Assembly: GCF_000016665.1 (NCBI RefSeq)
Contig: NC_009523.1
Span: 2,976,001 to 3,040,000, forward strand
Length of the DNA: 64,000 nucleotides
Direction of reading: 5' to 3'
From: Roseiflexus sp. RS-1
GTDB lineage: Bacteria > Chloroflexota > Chloroflexia > Chloroflexales > Roseiflexaceae
This document shows positions 25,122-34,069 of this stretch, piece after piece; position 1 is the stretch's first letter; each line of letters starts with the position of its first letter. The notes under the pieces were generated by a model, which was not told the DNA's origin, searched no databases, and saw only the letters and a program-made list of their open reading frames with translations. A program made the translations under genes and the position numbers.

Positions 25122-25130
25122 CGCAGGCGT

Positions 25131-26228
25131 TTATGCAGCAACAATGCGCACCGGCATGATACGTCCCTGCCAGCGTCCCGGCGCACCCTCGAAGCGCCCC
25201 GGAACCGGATAGCCGCAGCGAACACACCGACCGGATGCGTCGAGGCGCCAGCGTTTCAGGCGATACCAGTCACGTTCGATGACCCGCACGCCGCAGCTAG
25301 CGCAGATGGTCGATTGCCCTCTGGCATCGTCCACATTTCCGGTGTACACGTAGCGAATACCAGCGGCGAGCGCCTGCTCGCGAGCGCGTTTCAGCGTTGC
25401 AACCGGGGTTGGCGGCGTGTCGAGCATGCGATAATCAGGGTGAAACGCAGTGAAATGCAGTGGCACATCAGGTCCAAGTTCGCGCACGAACCAGTCGCAC
25501 AGGCGTGCAATATCATCGGGTGCGTCATTGGCGCCCGGAATGATCAGGTTGGTGACTTCCAGCCAGACTTTTGTTTCGTGACGCAACCAGCGCAACGTAT
25601 CGAGCACCGGCGCCAGCGAACCGAGGCATAACCGCCGGTAAAACTCCTCACTGAAACCCTTGAGGTCGATGTTCGCCGCATCGATATGCTCGAAGAAGGC
25701 GGGGCGCGCCTCAGGTGAAATGTAGCCCGCCGACACCGCTACCGTCGCCAGACCGCGTTCATGCGCGGCGCGGGCGCAGTCGATGGCATACTCGGCAAAA
25801 ATAACCGGATCATTGTAGGTGAATGCAACGCTCCGGCATCCGGTGGCAAGCGCCGCTTCGGCGACTTCCTCTGGAGTGGCGCTCGTATCGAGCAGCGCCA
25901 TCTCGCGCGCTTTGGAGATCGACCAGTTCTGACAGAAGCGGCACCCCAGGTTGCATCCAGCAGTGCCGAAGGAAAAGACGCCTGTACCGGGCAGGAAATG
26001 GAAGAGCGGCTTCTTCTCGATAGGATCGGCGCAGAAGCCCGATGCACGCCCATACGAGGTCAGCACAACCCCCTCTTCACGCGCCTCACGCACGAAGCAA
26101 AACCCGTGCTGGCCAGGGCGCATCGTGCAACCGCGCGGGCAGAGATCGCACTGCAAACGTCCGTCGGCGGTGCGATGCCACCAATCGCCTACAACGACGC
26201 CAGGCGCAAGGAATGTACGCTTGCTCAT
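25131..26228 (-). CDS. amrS: AmmeMemoRadiSam system radical SAM enzyme
   Basis: A 365-residue radical SAM protein. The cluster-binding motif is CNLGCRFCQNWS. Additional Cys pairs occur in an N-terminal zinc-like segment (CDLCPRGC) and a C-terminal ribbon (CASCG / CVRCG). The N-terminal PRGC arrangement and the KKPLFHFLPGTGVFSFGTAG segment match the AmrS family that co-occurs with MEMO and AMMECR1 genes. The C-terminal CxxC pair is an added zinc ribbon. The MEMO partner is 20 kb away (4477-5331). GAGGAGGT precedes the ATG. The product of the system is not known to me. Confidence 0.9.
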   Translation of the reverse strand: MSKRTFLAPGVVVGDWWHRTADGRLQCDLCPRGCTMRPGQHGFCFVREAREEGVVLTSYGRASGFCADPIEKKPLFHFLPGTGVFSFGTAGCNLGCRFCQNWSISKAREMALLDTSATPEEVAEAALATGCRSVAFTYNDPVIFAEYAIDCARAAHERGLATVAVSAGYISPEARPAFFEHIDAANIDLKGFSEEFYRRLCLGSLAPVLDTLRWLRHETKVWLEVTNLIIPGANDAPDDIARLCDWFVRELGPDVPLHFTAFHPDYRMLDTPPTPVATLKRAREQALAAGIRYVYTGNVDDARGQSTICASCGVRVIERDWYRLKRWRLDASGRCVRCGYPVPGRFEGAPGRWQGRIMPVRIVAA

Positions 26229-26522
26229 AGCGACCTCCTCGTGGTGAAATGCGCTCTCTCAGAGTCTACTCCTTTCTGAGAAAGAATCAAGAGCGGGCAG
26301 TGTGACTGTTCACAATCCGGTATGCCTGCCAGGAAGCGAGGACGTGCCGAAACACCGGTGCTGCGCAGGCAGATCGCCGGGCGTCCCCCGCCTGGAGCGA
26401 GGGCGGGACGCCCTCGCAGGTTGACCGGGGCAGGATGAAGATTGAGAATATATAGCAATTCCCATAGAGGTTAAACCAATTGGACGAGGTTGAACACTCC
26501 CAGAATCGCGCGCCCCACACGG

Positions 26523-26541
26523 CGACCGAAAATGAATTTCG
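26523..26541. repeat. Small perfect hairpin in intergenic region
   Basis: ACCGAAA-ATGAA-TTTCGGT, a 7-bp stem with a 5-base loop in the region between amrS and the 278-bp array. Otherwise 26229-26594 shows GC-rich palindromes but no gene. Confidence 0.5.
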
Positions 26542-26642
26542 GTCTACGCGAGAAGCAATCCGACATCATCCGTCGTCGGGCGTGATGCGGGCTAATGGAG
26601 ATTGAGAATTTAATCCGCTATGCCGAACTTGCCGTGGGGCTA

Positions 26643-28220
26643 ATGAAGATTGAGAATTTATTCCGCTATCCCGCGCTAGCCGTGGGGCTGAAGCCCTCGG
26701 CTATACGAGGCGAAGCCCGCCTGCGCGGGCTAGAGCGGAATAATTACTCAAAGACCATACGCCCTCAGCTATACAAGGCAAAGCCCGCCTGTGCGGGTTC
26801 GACCAACAGGCCGCGACAGCGGCCTTCGTCCTGCTAGCCGAGCCCTTCAGGGCGACGGCGCGCCGTGGGGCTGATGAACCGTGATTAAGCATTCCGGGAC
26901 TGACCTGCTCGTGCGGGCTGATGGAGATTGAGCATTAAATCCGCTATCCCGCGCTAGCCGTGGGGCTGAAGCCCTCGGCTATACGAGGCGAAGCCCGCCT
27001 GCGCGGGCTATACCGGAATAATTATTCAACGACTATAAGCCCTCGGCTATGCAAGGCGAAGCCCGCCTGTGCGGGTTCGACCAACAGGCCGCGACAGCGG
27101 CCTTCGTCCTGCTAGCCGAGCCCTTCAGGGCGACGGCGCGCCGTGGGGCTGATGAACCGTGATTAAGCATTCCGGGACTGACCTGCTCGTGCGGGCTGAT
27201 GGAGATTGAGCATTAAATCCGCTATCCCGCGCTAGCCGTGGGGCTGAAGCCCTCGGCTATACGAGGCGAAGCCCGCCTGCGCGGGCTATACCGGAATAAT
27301 TATTCAACGACTATAAGCCCTCGGCTATGCAAGGCGAAGCCCGCCTGTGCGGGTTCGACCAACAGGCCGCGACAGCGGCCTTCGTCCTGCTAGCCGAGCC
27401 CTTCAGGGCGACGGCGCGCCGTGGGGCTGATGAACCGTGATTAAGCATTCCGGGACTGACCTGCTCGTGCGGGCTGATGGAGATTGAGCATTAAATCCGC
27501 TATCCCGCGCTAGCCGTGGGGCTGAAGCCCTCGGCTAGGCGAGGCAAAGCCCGCCTGCGCGGGCTAGAGCGGAATAATTACTCAAAGACCATACGCCCTC
27601 AGCTATACAAGGCAAAGCCCGCCTGTGCGGGTTCGACCAACAGGCCGCGACAGCGGCCTTCGTCCTGCTAGCCGAGCCCTTCAGGGCGACGGCGCGCCGT
27701 GGGGCTGATGAACCGTGATTAAGCATTCCGGGACTGACCTGCTCGTGCGGGCTGATGGAGATTGAGCATTAAATCCGCTATCCCGCGCTAGCCGTGGGGC
27801 TGAAGCCCTCGGCTATACGAGGCGAAGCCCGCCTGCGCGGGCTATACCGGAATAATTATTCAACGACTATAAGCCCTCGGCTATGCAAGGCGAAGCCCGC
27901 CTGTGCGGGTTCGACCAACAGGCCGCGACAGCGGCCTTCGTCCTGCTAGCCGAGCCCTTCAGGGCGACGGCGCGCCGTGGGGCTGATGAACCGTGATTAA
28001 GCATTCCGGGACTGACCTGCTCGTGCGGGCTGATGGAGATTGAGCATTAAATCCGCTATCCCGCGCTAGCTGTCGGGCTGAAGCCCTCGGCTAGCCAAGG
28101 CGAAGCCCGCCTGCGCGGGCTAGAGCGGATTATTTCTTCAAAGACCATAAGCCCTCGGCTATACAAGGCAAAGCCCGCCTGCGCGGGCTAGAGCGGAATA
28201 ATTACTCAAAGACCATCAGT
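26643..28220. repeat. Tandem array with exact 278-bp period (five full units plus a partial one)
   Basis: The landmark ATG(G/A)AGATTGAG starts at 26643, 26921, 27199, 27477, 27755 and 28033, each 278 bases apart. Each unit contains several hairpins: GGGCTGAAGCCC, GCCCGCCTGCGCGGGC, AGGCCGC/GCGGCCT and GCCCTTCAGGGC. Units 1 and 4 share a TAGAGCGG..ACTCAAAGACC variant; units 2, 3 and 5 share TATACCGG..TTCAACGACT. The last unit is degenerate. Open frames within it (for example 26701-26892 and 27535-27726) are repeat artefacts. No transposase is seen. Confidence 0.92.
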
Positions 28221-28311
28221 GCTCACGCAATTGAGGGCGATAGGCGGATATATTCGGTTGTCGCGCCTCAGCATAACAATCAGCAAAGCTACGATGTAGT
28301 ACTATCGGCCA

Positions 28312-28346
28312 TCGCCTACCGCCTATCTCCTATCGCCTATCGCCTA
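28312..28346. repeat. TCGCCTA heptamer array, 5 units
   Basis: Five consecutive 7-bp units (TCGCCTA, CCGCCTA, TCTCCTA, TCGCCTA, TCGCCTA). It is a second, unrelated heptamer family in the same genome. Confidence 0.75.
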
Positions 28347-28503
28347 CGATCAGCCCCCGGCTATGCAGGGCGAAGCCCGCCTGCGCGGGCTATGGCGGAT
28401 GATGCATTCAAAGACCATCACCATCCGGTAGAGCAAGGGAACATTGGGGAAATGGCTTATCAGGGCGTCCAGACATCTCCTTCTTCCCGTGAGGGAGAGG
28501 GGT

Positions 28504-28676
28504 AGACTTTTTGGCAAGTCCCTGCGTGCCATCGCCCGTTTCAGTCATCAGGACGCCCAAACTCCCCCTTCTCCCCTTGTGGGAGAAGGGGGCGGGGGGG
28601 ATGAGGGGCAAAAGCGCCCAAACTCCCCCTTCTCCTCTTGTGGGAGAAGAGGGCAGGGGGGATGAGGGGCAACGGC
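28504..28676. repeat. Dispersed repeat copy 2 with two hairpin units
   Basis: TCATCAGGACGCCCAAACTCCCCC is followed by two nearly identical 60-base units, each with a CCCTTCTCC..GGAGAAGGG-type hairpin and a GGGGGGATGAGGGGCA tail. The same sequence family occurs at 5427-5510 and 52819-52920. Confidence 0.75.
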
Positions 28677-28716
28677 GCACGGGAATGCAGAACATCGCTC
28701 ATCTCTCCCAAAAACT

Positions 28717-29475
28717 CTACACGTGAGAGGAAGGATGCAGGGAGGATGAGGAAAGCGAACGCGCTACCGGCGCCTGTTCTTCAATCAGATGCCCTTCGAC
28801 GATCCGGAACAGGCGATCCGCCAGACCGACCACCTCAGGGCTGTGGGTGACCATCACGAGATTTTTCCCGGCGCGGCGGGTGAGGGTATCGAGCAGATCG
28901 AGCACCTGCTGACTGGTCTCGCTATCGAGGTTCCCGGTCGGCTCATCCGCCAGTACCAGCAGCGGATCGTGCACCAGCGCGCGCGCAACCGCCACCCGTT
29001 GCTGTTCTCCACCAGAAAGACGGTCGGGGTAAGCATTCCGGCGATCGGCAAGCCCAACCTGCGCCAGCAGATCGAGCGCAGCCGCGCGGTCGCGCGCCGT
29101 TACCCGACCGTTCAACTCGAGCGGCAGGAGCAGATTCTCCAGCACCGTCAATGTCGGCGTCAGGTTGTAGAACTGAAAGATGAAGCCTATCGAGCGGCGC
29201 CGGAACAGCGTTCGTTCACGTTCCGGCAGGCGAGTCAACGATTGACCATTCACAATGATCTCACCGGAGGTCGGCGTATCGATGCCACTGATCAGGTTCA
29301 GGAGCGTACTTTTGCCCGTTCCACTCTTGCCGACCAGCACCACGAACTCGCCGCGCGCGAACGAGGCGCTGACATCACGCAGCACGAAGCGCTCGCGTCC
29401 GGCTTCTTCATAACTCTTCGAGACGCGATCAAGAATTATCAGTGGTTCAGCGTGCATACACGAGGAAAACGACAT
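28717..29475 (-). CDS. ABC transporter ATP-binding protein (LolD/MacB type)
   Basis: A 252-residue ATPase. It has Walker [13 protein letters not shown], a Q-loop [19 protein letters not shown], signature [15 protein letters not shown], Walker [15 protein letters not shown] and the switch His in VTHSPEV. The ADEPTGNLD and FQxxNLxPxLTxLEN motifs place it in the LolD/MacB/FtsE-like group that works with FtsX-like permeases. None is encoded beside it, so it is an orphan or its partner lies elsewhere. The start is uncertain (29475 or 29457); neither has a good ribosome site. The Ser-rich tail is unusual. Confidence 0.88.
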   Translation of the reverse strand: MSFSSCMHAEPLIILDRVSKSYEEAGRERFVLRDVSASFARGEFVVLVGKSGTGKSTLLNLISGIDTPTSGEIIVNGQSLTRLPERERTLFRRRSIGFIFQFYNLTPTLTVLENLLLPLELNGRVTARDRAAALDLLAQVGLADRRNAYPDRLSGGEQQRVAVARALVHDPLLVLADEPTGNLDSETSQQVLDLLDTLTRRAGKNLVMVTHSPEVVGLADRLFRIVEGHLIEEQAPVARSLSSSSLHPSSHV

Positions 29476-29627
29476 AGGATCAACGACACTCTTCTCGTTT
29501 GATCGATCTATTACATAGCAGTACGGCTTATCGACAGATGCGGATGGCGCAGAACAGTGTGAGAGATCACAAAGGGAGCGCATCGCGCGCTCCCCCGGCA
29601 TTCATTGTCTTGAGTTGAGTCAGGTCG

Positions 29628-30233
29628 TCAGTTGAACTCAATCGAGCCGCTGGCCACGCCCAACATTGCGAAAATGGCGGCAAAGATTGCACCAATGATA
29701 AAGCCGATGAATAACTGCGCGATGAATGCCAGCACCAGCGTGATAATTGCCTTGCTCTGGTCAAGGTTCATGCTCGAACGCACGCCCAGATAGCCCAGAT
29801 AGATCTGGTAAATGCCCAGCGCAAGCGTCGCCGGCAGCGCCAGACAACCGATCAGGGGAATAGCGCTCACCGCGCCGGTAACCGCCTGAATAGGCGCAAC
29901 GAACAGCGCCATGGTGTAGAACACTTCGTCCTGCGTGCCGGTGCCGCCCTGCTGTTTCCCAATGAAATAGACCAGAAAGACGAAAATGTAGAAACCAGCC
30001 ACCGCAAGGATAAAGCCCAAAGCGGCGTTCAGCAACGCCGCCACGATACCGTTCAGAAGCCCGAAGACCAGCGCGGCTACGGCGCTGATCGCTGCCGCGA
30101 TCATGATGTAGATCGTCGCCTCGCGCTGACCGCCGTGCCGCTCGAAGCGCTCGAACGTCTCGACGCCCGGCTTTGTCAGGACCTGAATGCTCTGGTTGAG
30201 CATTTCGTTGATCGAAACTCCCTGTACCATCAT
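29628..30233 (-). CDS. Yip1-domain membrane protein
   Basis: A 201-residue protein with an N-terminal cytosolic segment (about 1-38) and five hydrophobic stretches. It resembles bacterial Yip1/YIF1-like proteins, with a Pro-containing VAPIQAVTGAVSAIPLIG loop and a YLGVRSSMNLDQSKAIITLV segment. The role in bacteria is unknown. AGGAGG lies 8 bases before the ATG. Confidence 0.82.
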   Translation of the reverse strand: MMVQGVSINEMLNQSIQVLTKPGVETFERFERHGGQREATIYIMIAAAISAVAALVFGLLNGIVAALLNAALGFILAVAGFYIFVFLVYFIGKQQGGTGTQDEVFYTMALFVAPIQAVTGAVSAIPLIGCLALPATLALGIYQIYLGYLGVRSSMNLDQSKAIITLVLAFIAQLFIGFIIGAIFAAIFAMLGVASGSIEFN

Positions 30234-30494
30234 CGTCGGTTCCTCCTCTCAATTGTGTGCTGTTGAATGACAGACCGACATAGGAAACCTGTTACCTGTA
30301 CCGGTGCGCCGGGCGACGTGTGCGCCGCGTCCCGATGAAGCGTTTCCCTGATACCTTATACGCCTTACGCTATGAAATGTTTCGGATAGGCAGACGTGCT
30401 TCTTTGCAAAGAATGCTCTACTGTGGGCGGAGATCTGGCGGACAGCGCCGTAGTCCGTTATCGAGTATATCACACGATGGCAGTTGTGCAACCA

Positions 30495-31988
30495 TCAGTT
30501 TCCGATGTCCGCCAGAATTGCGTCGACGCTTATGCCGCCGCCGCGCAATCCGGCGACCTGTTCCGCTGCGGTACGCGCCTCTGCGTAACGACGGGCGCGC
30601 AGGCAGGCGCCTGCCAGCATCAACCAGGCACGCTCGTCGCGTGGGTCGATCTTCAGCGCGCGCTGGCAGTGTTCAATGGCATCACCGTGCGCCCCGCGCC
30701 CGATTGCCAGCGCTGCCAGCGCGCGCCAGGCGGCGGCAAGCGAAGGGTTCTGCTGCACTGCAGCGAATAGTTCGCTTTCCGCCTGATGCATATCTCCAGC
30801 GTCACGCGCCAGGAGACCGCGACAGAGCGCCAGGAGCGCGGCGCTCTCGGGCAGCGGATTACCGAGGCGCGCAGCGGTTTCAATCGCTGTCAGCGCCTGG
30901 CGTAGCGCGTGAGCGCCGAGATCGAGCGGATCGGCAGATGCCAGTATCGCGCTGGCATACAGGGCGTGCGCTTCCGCCCGACCGGGCAAGGCTACGCACG
31001 CCCGGCGCAATGGTTCGAGCGCCTCACGCGGCAGTCCGGCGGCGATCAGTCCGCGTCCCTGCTGAAGCAGCGCTTCCGCCTGATCGGGCGAGAGCGTCGC
31101 GGTCGGATCGTCTTCGGTGCGCACTTCTTCGATCAATGCGCGCAATCCTTCGAGATGACCGTGATCGAAGCGTCCCTGGTGAAACGCCTGCCAGAAACCA
31201 TCGTACCGGCTGCGGAGCCGCTCGTTTCCAAGCACACGTCGGGCTATCTCAAGATCGCGAACGCGCGCCTCGCGCTCTGCAGGCGATAAACCCGGACGGA
31301 GGAGCGTTGCCTGCTGCAATGCGTAAGAAGCAGCATCGACCTCCTCCGGCGTCGGGGGACGCACGATCTCCGCCACACCGGTCTCCTCTGACGAATAAGG
31401 CATCACTGTGCGCGACATTCCTGTATCGCGCTTTATGAGATGCATAGGCGCAAGCCCCAGCATTGCGTAGAAGTCTAGCGGTTCGACAGCAGGCGGCCCG
31501 GCGAGCGGCGGGACAACTGGCGGCGCAGGCTGCGCTGGTCGCGGCGAACCACAGTACAGGCAACGCACTTCTTCTGAACGGAGCGGAGCGCCACAGGCGG
31601 AACAGCGCACCACATCCTTCTGGATGTGGGGATTGGCAGAGGTGCGCAGTTGATCGTAGAGAGCACGCAGCGCAGGATCGGTCAGGACGCGACCGGCAAC
31701 CTGGAGCAACTCAAACTTGCGGCGCGGTTCCGGCGCCAGCGATGATGGGTCATCGGGAAAGAGCGCCCGCAGTCGCCGGTACTGGCGGGCGATTGCAAGC
31801 GCTTCCGCCTGCTGATCAACGTCGAGCAGGCGGTAAAAATCAAGACCGTGCGCCACGGCTGCGGCAACCTGCGGCGCACCCAGGTCCAGCCCGCGAAAAA
31901 AGCCTCGTGACAGCGAACCGCACGACACGCAGATACCATCATCGCCCAGCGTTGCGCCACACGATGGACAGGCTCGATCAAGCGTCAT
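30495..31988 (-). CDS. Zinc-ribbon / J-like / TPR protein, function unknown
   Basis: A 497-residue cytosolic protein of unusual make-up. An N-terminal zinc ribbon (CPSCG..CVSCG) is followed by a J-domain-like helical segment (DFYRLLDV to RALYDQL). A second ribbon (CSACG..CLYCG) with a Pro-rich linker is followed by a second J-like segment (DFYAMLGLAP to RSRYDGF). The C-terminal half has TPR-like helices (for example CQRALKIDPRDERAWLMLAG). The HPD motif of true DnaJ proteins is missing from both J-like parts. It lies 45 bases downstream of a zinc-ribbon/FHA gene on the same strand. A scaffold or adaptor role is inference. Confidence 0.78.
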   Translation of the reverse strand: MTLDRACPSCGATLGDDGICVSCGSLSRGFFRGLDLGAPQVAAAVAHGLDFYRLLDVDQQAEALAIARQYRRLRALFPDDPSSLAPEPRRKFELLQVAGRVLTDPALRALYDQLRTSANPHIQKDVVRCSACGAPLRSEEVRCLYCGSPRPAQPAPPVVPPLAGPPAVEPLDFYAMLGLAPMHLIKRDTGMSRTVMPYSSEETGVAEIVRPPTPEEVDAASYALQQATLLRPGLSPAEREARVRDLEIARRVLGNERLRSRYDGFWQAFHQGRFDHGHLEGLRALIEEVRTEDDPTATLSPDQAEALLQQGRGLIAAGLPREALEPLRRACVALPGRAEAHALYASAILASADPLDLGAHALRQALTAIETAARLGNPLPESAALLALCRGLLARDAGDMHQAESELFAAVQQNPSLAAAWRALAALAIGRGAHGDAIEHCQRALKIDPRDERAWLMLAGACLRARRYAEARTAAEQVAGLRGGGISVDAILADIGN

Positions 31989-32033
31989 ACTGCAGACCTG
32001 TTCTTGCTCGCAATGTTGTGCAGCATTGTGTTG

Positions 32034-32888
32034 TCACGCCTTGAAGCGCAGCAGCATCCGTCCCAGGGTGATCTGGTCACCGTCAGCCAGTGCGCGTGAT
32101 TGAAAGGGAAGCACCCGTTGACCGTTGACCAGGGTGCCGTTGATACTATCGAGGTCTTCGATCAGCACCTGTCCGCCCTGCACGAAGATGCGCGCATGGC
32201 GTCGCCCGACGCCCTGATCGAGTGCGCCATACGGATTGAGATCGATATCAGGATAAAACTTGCTGACCGGGTCGCTTCGCCCGATGATCGCCTGCGGTGC
32301 TGCGGGCAGCGGCAGAGAAGCGCCGGCGCCGACGACAACCAGCACCGATGGAGCGAGAGATGTTCGTCCACTGACAGGCGCAGGTGTCGGAGGCGACACC
32401 GGCGGCGCGGCAGGCGGGGGAGACGCCGGCGGCGCCTGGTATGACGGCGGTGCGGCGGGCGCGGCAGGCGGGGGGGACGCCGGCGGCGCCTGGTATGACG
32501 GCGGTGCGGCGGGCGCGGCAGGCGGGGGGGACGCCGGTGGCGCGGTGGGCGCGGGAGACACCGGCGCAGTCGGAGGAATCGTGACCGGCGTCGGCGGTGG
32601 GTACACCGGTTGCGGCGGTGCAGCGCTGTGCGGCGGCGGTGCAACCGGAGCAACCGGACGCGATGGGGCGCTCAACGGCGCTCCACAGTTATCGCAGAAC
32701 GCCTCGCCGGGAATTGCAGCCTGACCGCATTGCGGGCAAACAGTTGGACCAATCGCCGGGACGGATGTTGCCGGAGCAGATGCTGGCGCTGTGGTTTGCG
32801 CCGGAACCGGTATCAACATCGCGCCGCACTGATCGCAGTAACGCGCACCTGCGGGATTATCAACGCCACATTGAGGACAGAAGGGCAT
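32034..32888 (-). CDS. Zinc-ribbon and FHA-domain protein
   Basis: A 284-residue protein with two N-terminal zinc ribbons (CPQCG..CDQCG and CPQCG..CDNCG), a long Pro/Ala linker with three near-identical YQAPPASPPPAAPAAPP units, and a C-terminal FHA domain. The FHA core shows IIGRSD, GRRHARI and INGTLVNG, the phosphothreonine-binding residues. ATG 32888 follows GAGGAG by 7 bases. It is the first gene of a probable operon with the zinc-ribbon/J-like/TPR gene. It would dock Thr-phosphorylated partners, though no Ser/Thr kinase is nearby. Confidence 0.88.
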   Translation of the reverse strand: MPFCPQCGVDNPAGARYCDQCGAMLIPVPAQTTAPASAPATSVPAIGPTVCPQCGQAAIPGEAFCDNCGAPLSAPSRPVAPVAPPPHSAAPPQPVYPPPTPVTIPPTAPVSPAPTAPPASPPPAAPAAPPSYQAPPASPPPAAPAAPPSYQAPPASPPPAAPPVSPPTPAPVSGRTSLAPSVLVVVGAGASLPLPAAPQAIIGRSDPVSKFYPDIDLNPYGALDQGVGRRHARIFVQGGQVLIEDLDSINGTLVNGQRVLPFQSRALADGDQITLGRMLLRFKA

Positions 32889-32930
32889 AACGACGCTCCT
32901 CTGAGGGATGCAATCCGCATGATTGCTACC

Positions 32931-32939
32931 AGTATACCA
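32931..32939 (-). promoter_or_regulatory. Extended -10 for the FHA/TPR operon
   Basis: TGGTATACT on the minus strand, about 43 bases before the FHA gene start. Confidence 0.5.
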
Positions 32940-32959
32940 TTTTTGACTCTCCTGCAAAA

Positions 32960-32992
32960 ACTCACCGCCGAGGCGCCGAGCGCGCAGAGGTT
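32960..32992. repeat. CTCTGCG-type short repeat
   Basis: On the minus strand this reads CTCTGCGC GCTCGGCG CCTCGGCG GTGA, a three-unit period-8 repeat. A diverged relative (CTCTGT..CCCTGTGG CTCTGTGA) lies at 36613-36641. The rest of 32958-33279 is the leader region of the next gene, with no other gene. Confidence 0.5.
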
Positions 32993-33279
32993 TCTATCAA
33001 TCGCTCACTGCGTCCGCTGTGCTGCAGTGGTGACATCCTTATTTGCAGGAGGCCCGTTTTTACCACTATGATGATCTGTACCATTGATGCGACGCTGCAC
33101 AACGGCAGAATGTTTCGCCTGACCCCAATCGCGCACTGATGCGCCTCTCAATGTGTCGATTGGAGCAGGAGCACGTAACTGTGAGCAATCTTCGTGTGTG
33201 TATACTGATCTTGCATCCGAACGGATTATACGAACCACGGCGTACCAGCATACAGGTTGAATAAAAAAGGAGACATTCC

Positions 33280-33768
33280 ATGGCGAACAACGACTGGCTG
33301 ACTCAGACCCAGGAATTGATGCAGACCTGGACGAAGGCGCAGCAAGCGCTGTGGGAGAACTGGCGCTCGCTGATGCCGACGATGAGCGCGCAGCCTGCCA
33401 GCGAGGAGTGGAAGCAGGCGGTATCGGCCTGGAAAGATGTCATGCAGCGCTCACTCAACGCCCAGGCTGACTTCGTCAAGTTCTGGTCGGAAAGCATGAC
33501 CGCTATGCCGCTCATGGGCAAGCAAATGGAGGAAATGTCCACCCTGATCGTCGAAACCACCCAGCGCTGGACGAATGTGCAGAACGAGATCTGGAGCAAC
33601 TGGCTGGATGCAGTTGCAAAGGCTGATGCCGCTGCTATGGCGCAGAACTGGGACGAGGGAACGCGCAAGGCGTTCGATGCATGGCGCGAGACGGTCAACA
33701 GCGCAATCGAAGCACAGCGCAAAATGATGGAAACATGGATGTCCAGCACGGGTGACAAGAAGGAGTAA
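33280..33768 (+). CDS. Phasin-like / PhaE-like small helical protein
   Basis: A 162-residue, almost wholly alpha-helical protein rich in Trp, Met, Gln and Ala (for example WTKAQQALWENWRSLMP and QRWTNVQNEIWSNWLDAVAK), with no Cys. Amphipathic helices with regular Trp recall phasins and the PhaE subunit of class III polyhydroxyalkanoate synthases. A role on PHA granules is inference; no pha synthase is in the window. AAGGAG precedes the ATG and a strong terminator follows, suggesting a single-gene, well-expressed unit. Confidence 0.65.
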   Translation: MANNDWLTQTQELMQTWTKAQQALWENWRSLMPTMSAQPASEEWKQAVSAWKDVMQRSLNAQADFVKFWSESMTAMPLMGKQMEEMSTLIVETTQRWTNVQNEIWSNWLDAVAKADAAAMAQNWDEGTRKAFDAWRETVNSAIEAQRKMMETWMSSTGDKKE

Positions 33769-33925
33769 TTCCTTCGAGCAATCCTCACTCCCGCCGCCGT
33801 GACTGCGTCTCCGCATATGCTGGCGCGGGCGGTGGAAAGCACGATGCAATGTTGCAACCATACCGTTCGAACCCTGGCGTCGTGGCGTGAGGGATGTGAG
33901 GAGTTGTGCGCCTTCACTCCTGCCT

Positions 33926-33964
33926 CTGACCCCTCTTCCGTAACACAGAAGAGGGGTCAGGTTT
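33926..33964 (+). terminator. Strong intrinsic terminator after the phasin-like gene
   Basis: CTGACCCCTCTTC and GAAGAGGGGTCAG form a perfect 13-bp stem with a 9-base loop, followed by GTTTT. It lies about 160 bases after the stop. Confidence 0.85.
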
Positions 33965-34006
33965 TGTGGACGCCGCGGGGCGCTGTGGCACAGCGCTCCT
34001 AAGGCT

Positions 34007-34060
34007 TCCACACGCTGCGCCGCAGCGCTCCCACGTCGTCCACACGCTGCGCCGCAGCGC
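34007..34060. repeat. 22-bp direct repeat, two copies
   Basis: TCCACACGCTGCGCCGCAGCGC occurs at 34007-34028 and 34039-34060. Each copy contains an internal GCTGCG/CGCAGC palindrome. It lies just beyond the recF stop, between two convergent genes. Confidence 0.75.
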
Positions 34061-34069
34061 CCGGACGCA

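Noticed and set aside
26785-26830. tRNA-like GGGTTCGACC in the array
   Set aside because: No cloverleaf can be drawn; it is part of the repeat hairpins and recurs every 278 bases.
26701-27726. Repeated 63-codon minus-strand frames (MLNHGSSAPRRAVALKGS)
   Set aside because: Products of the 278-bp non-coding repeat; no ribosome site and they contain hairpin sequence.
26643-28220. CRISPR array
   Set aside because: The 278-bp units are continuous near-identical sequence, not short repeats separated by unique spacers, and no cas genes are present.
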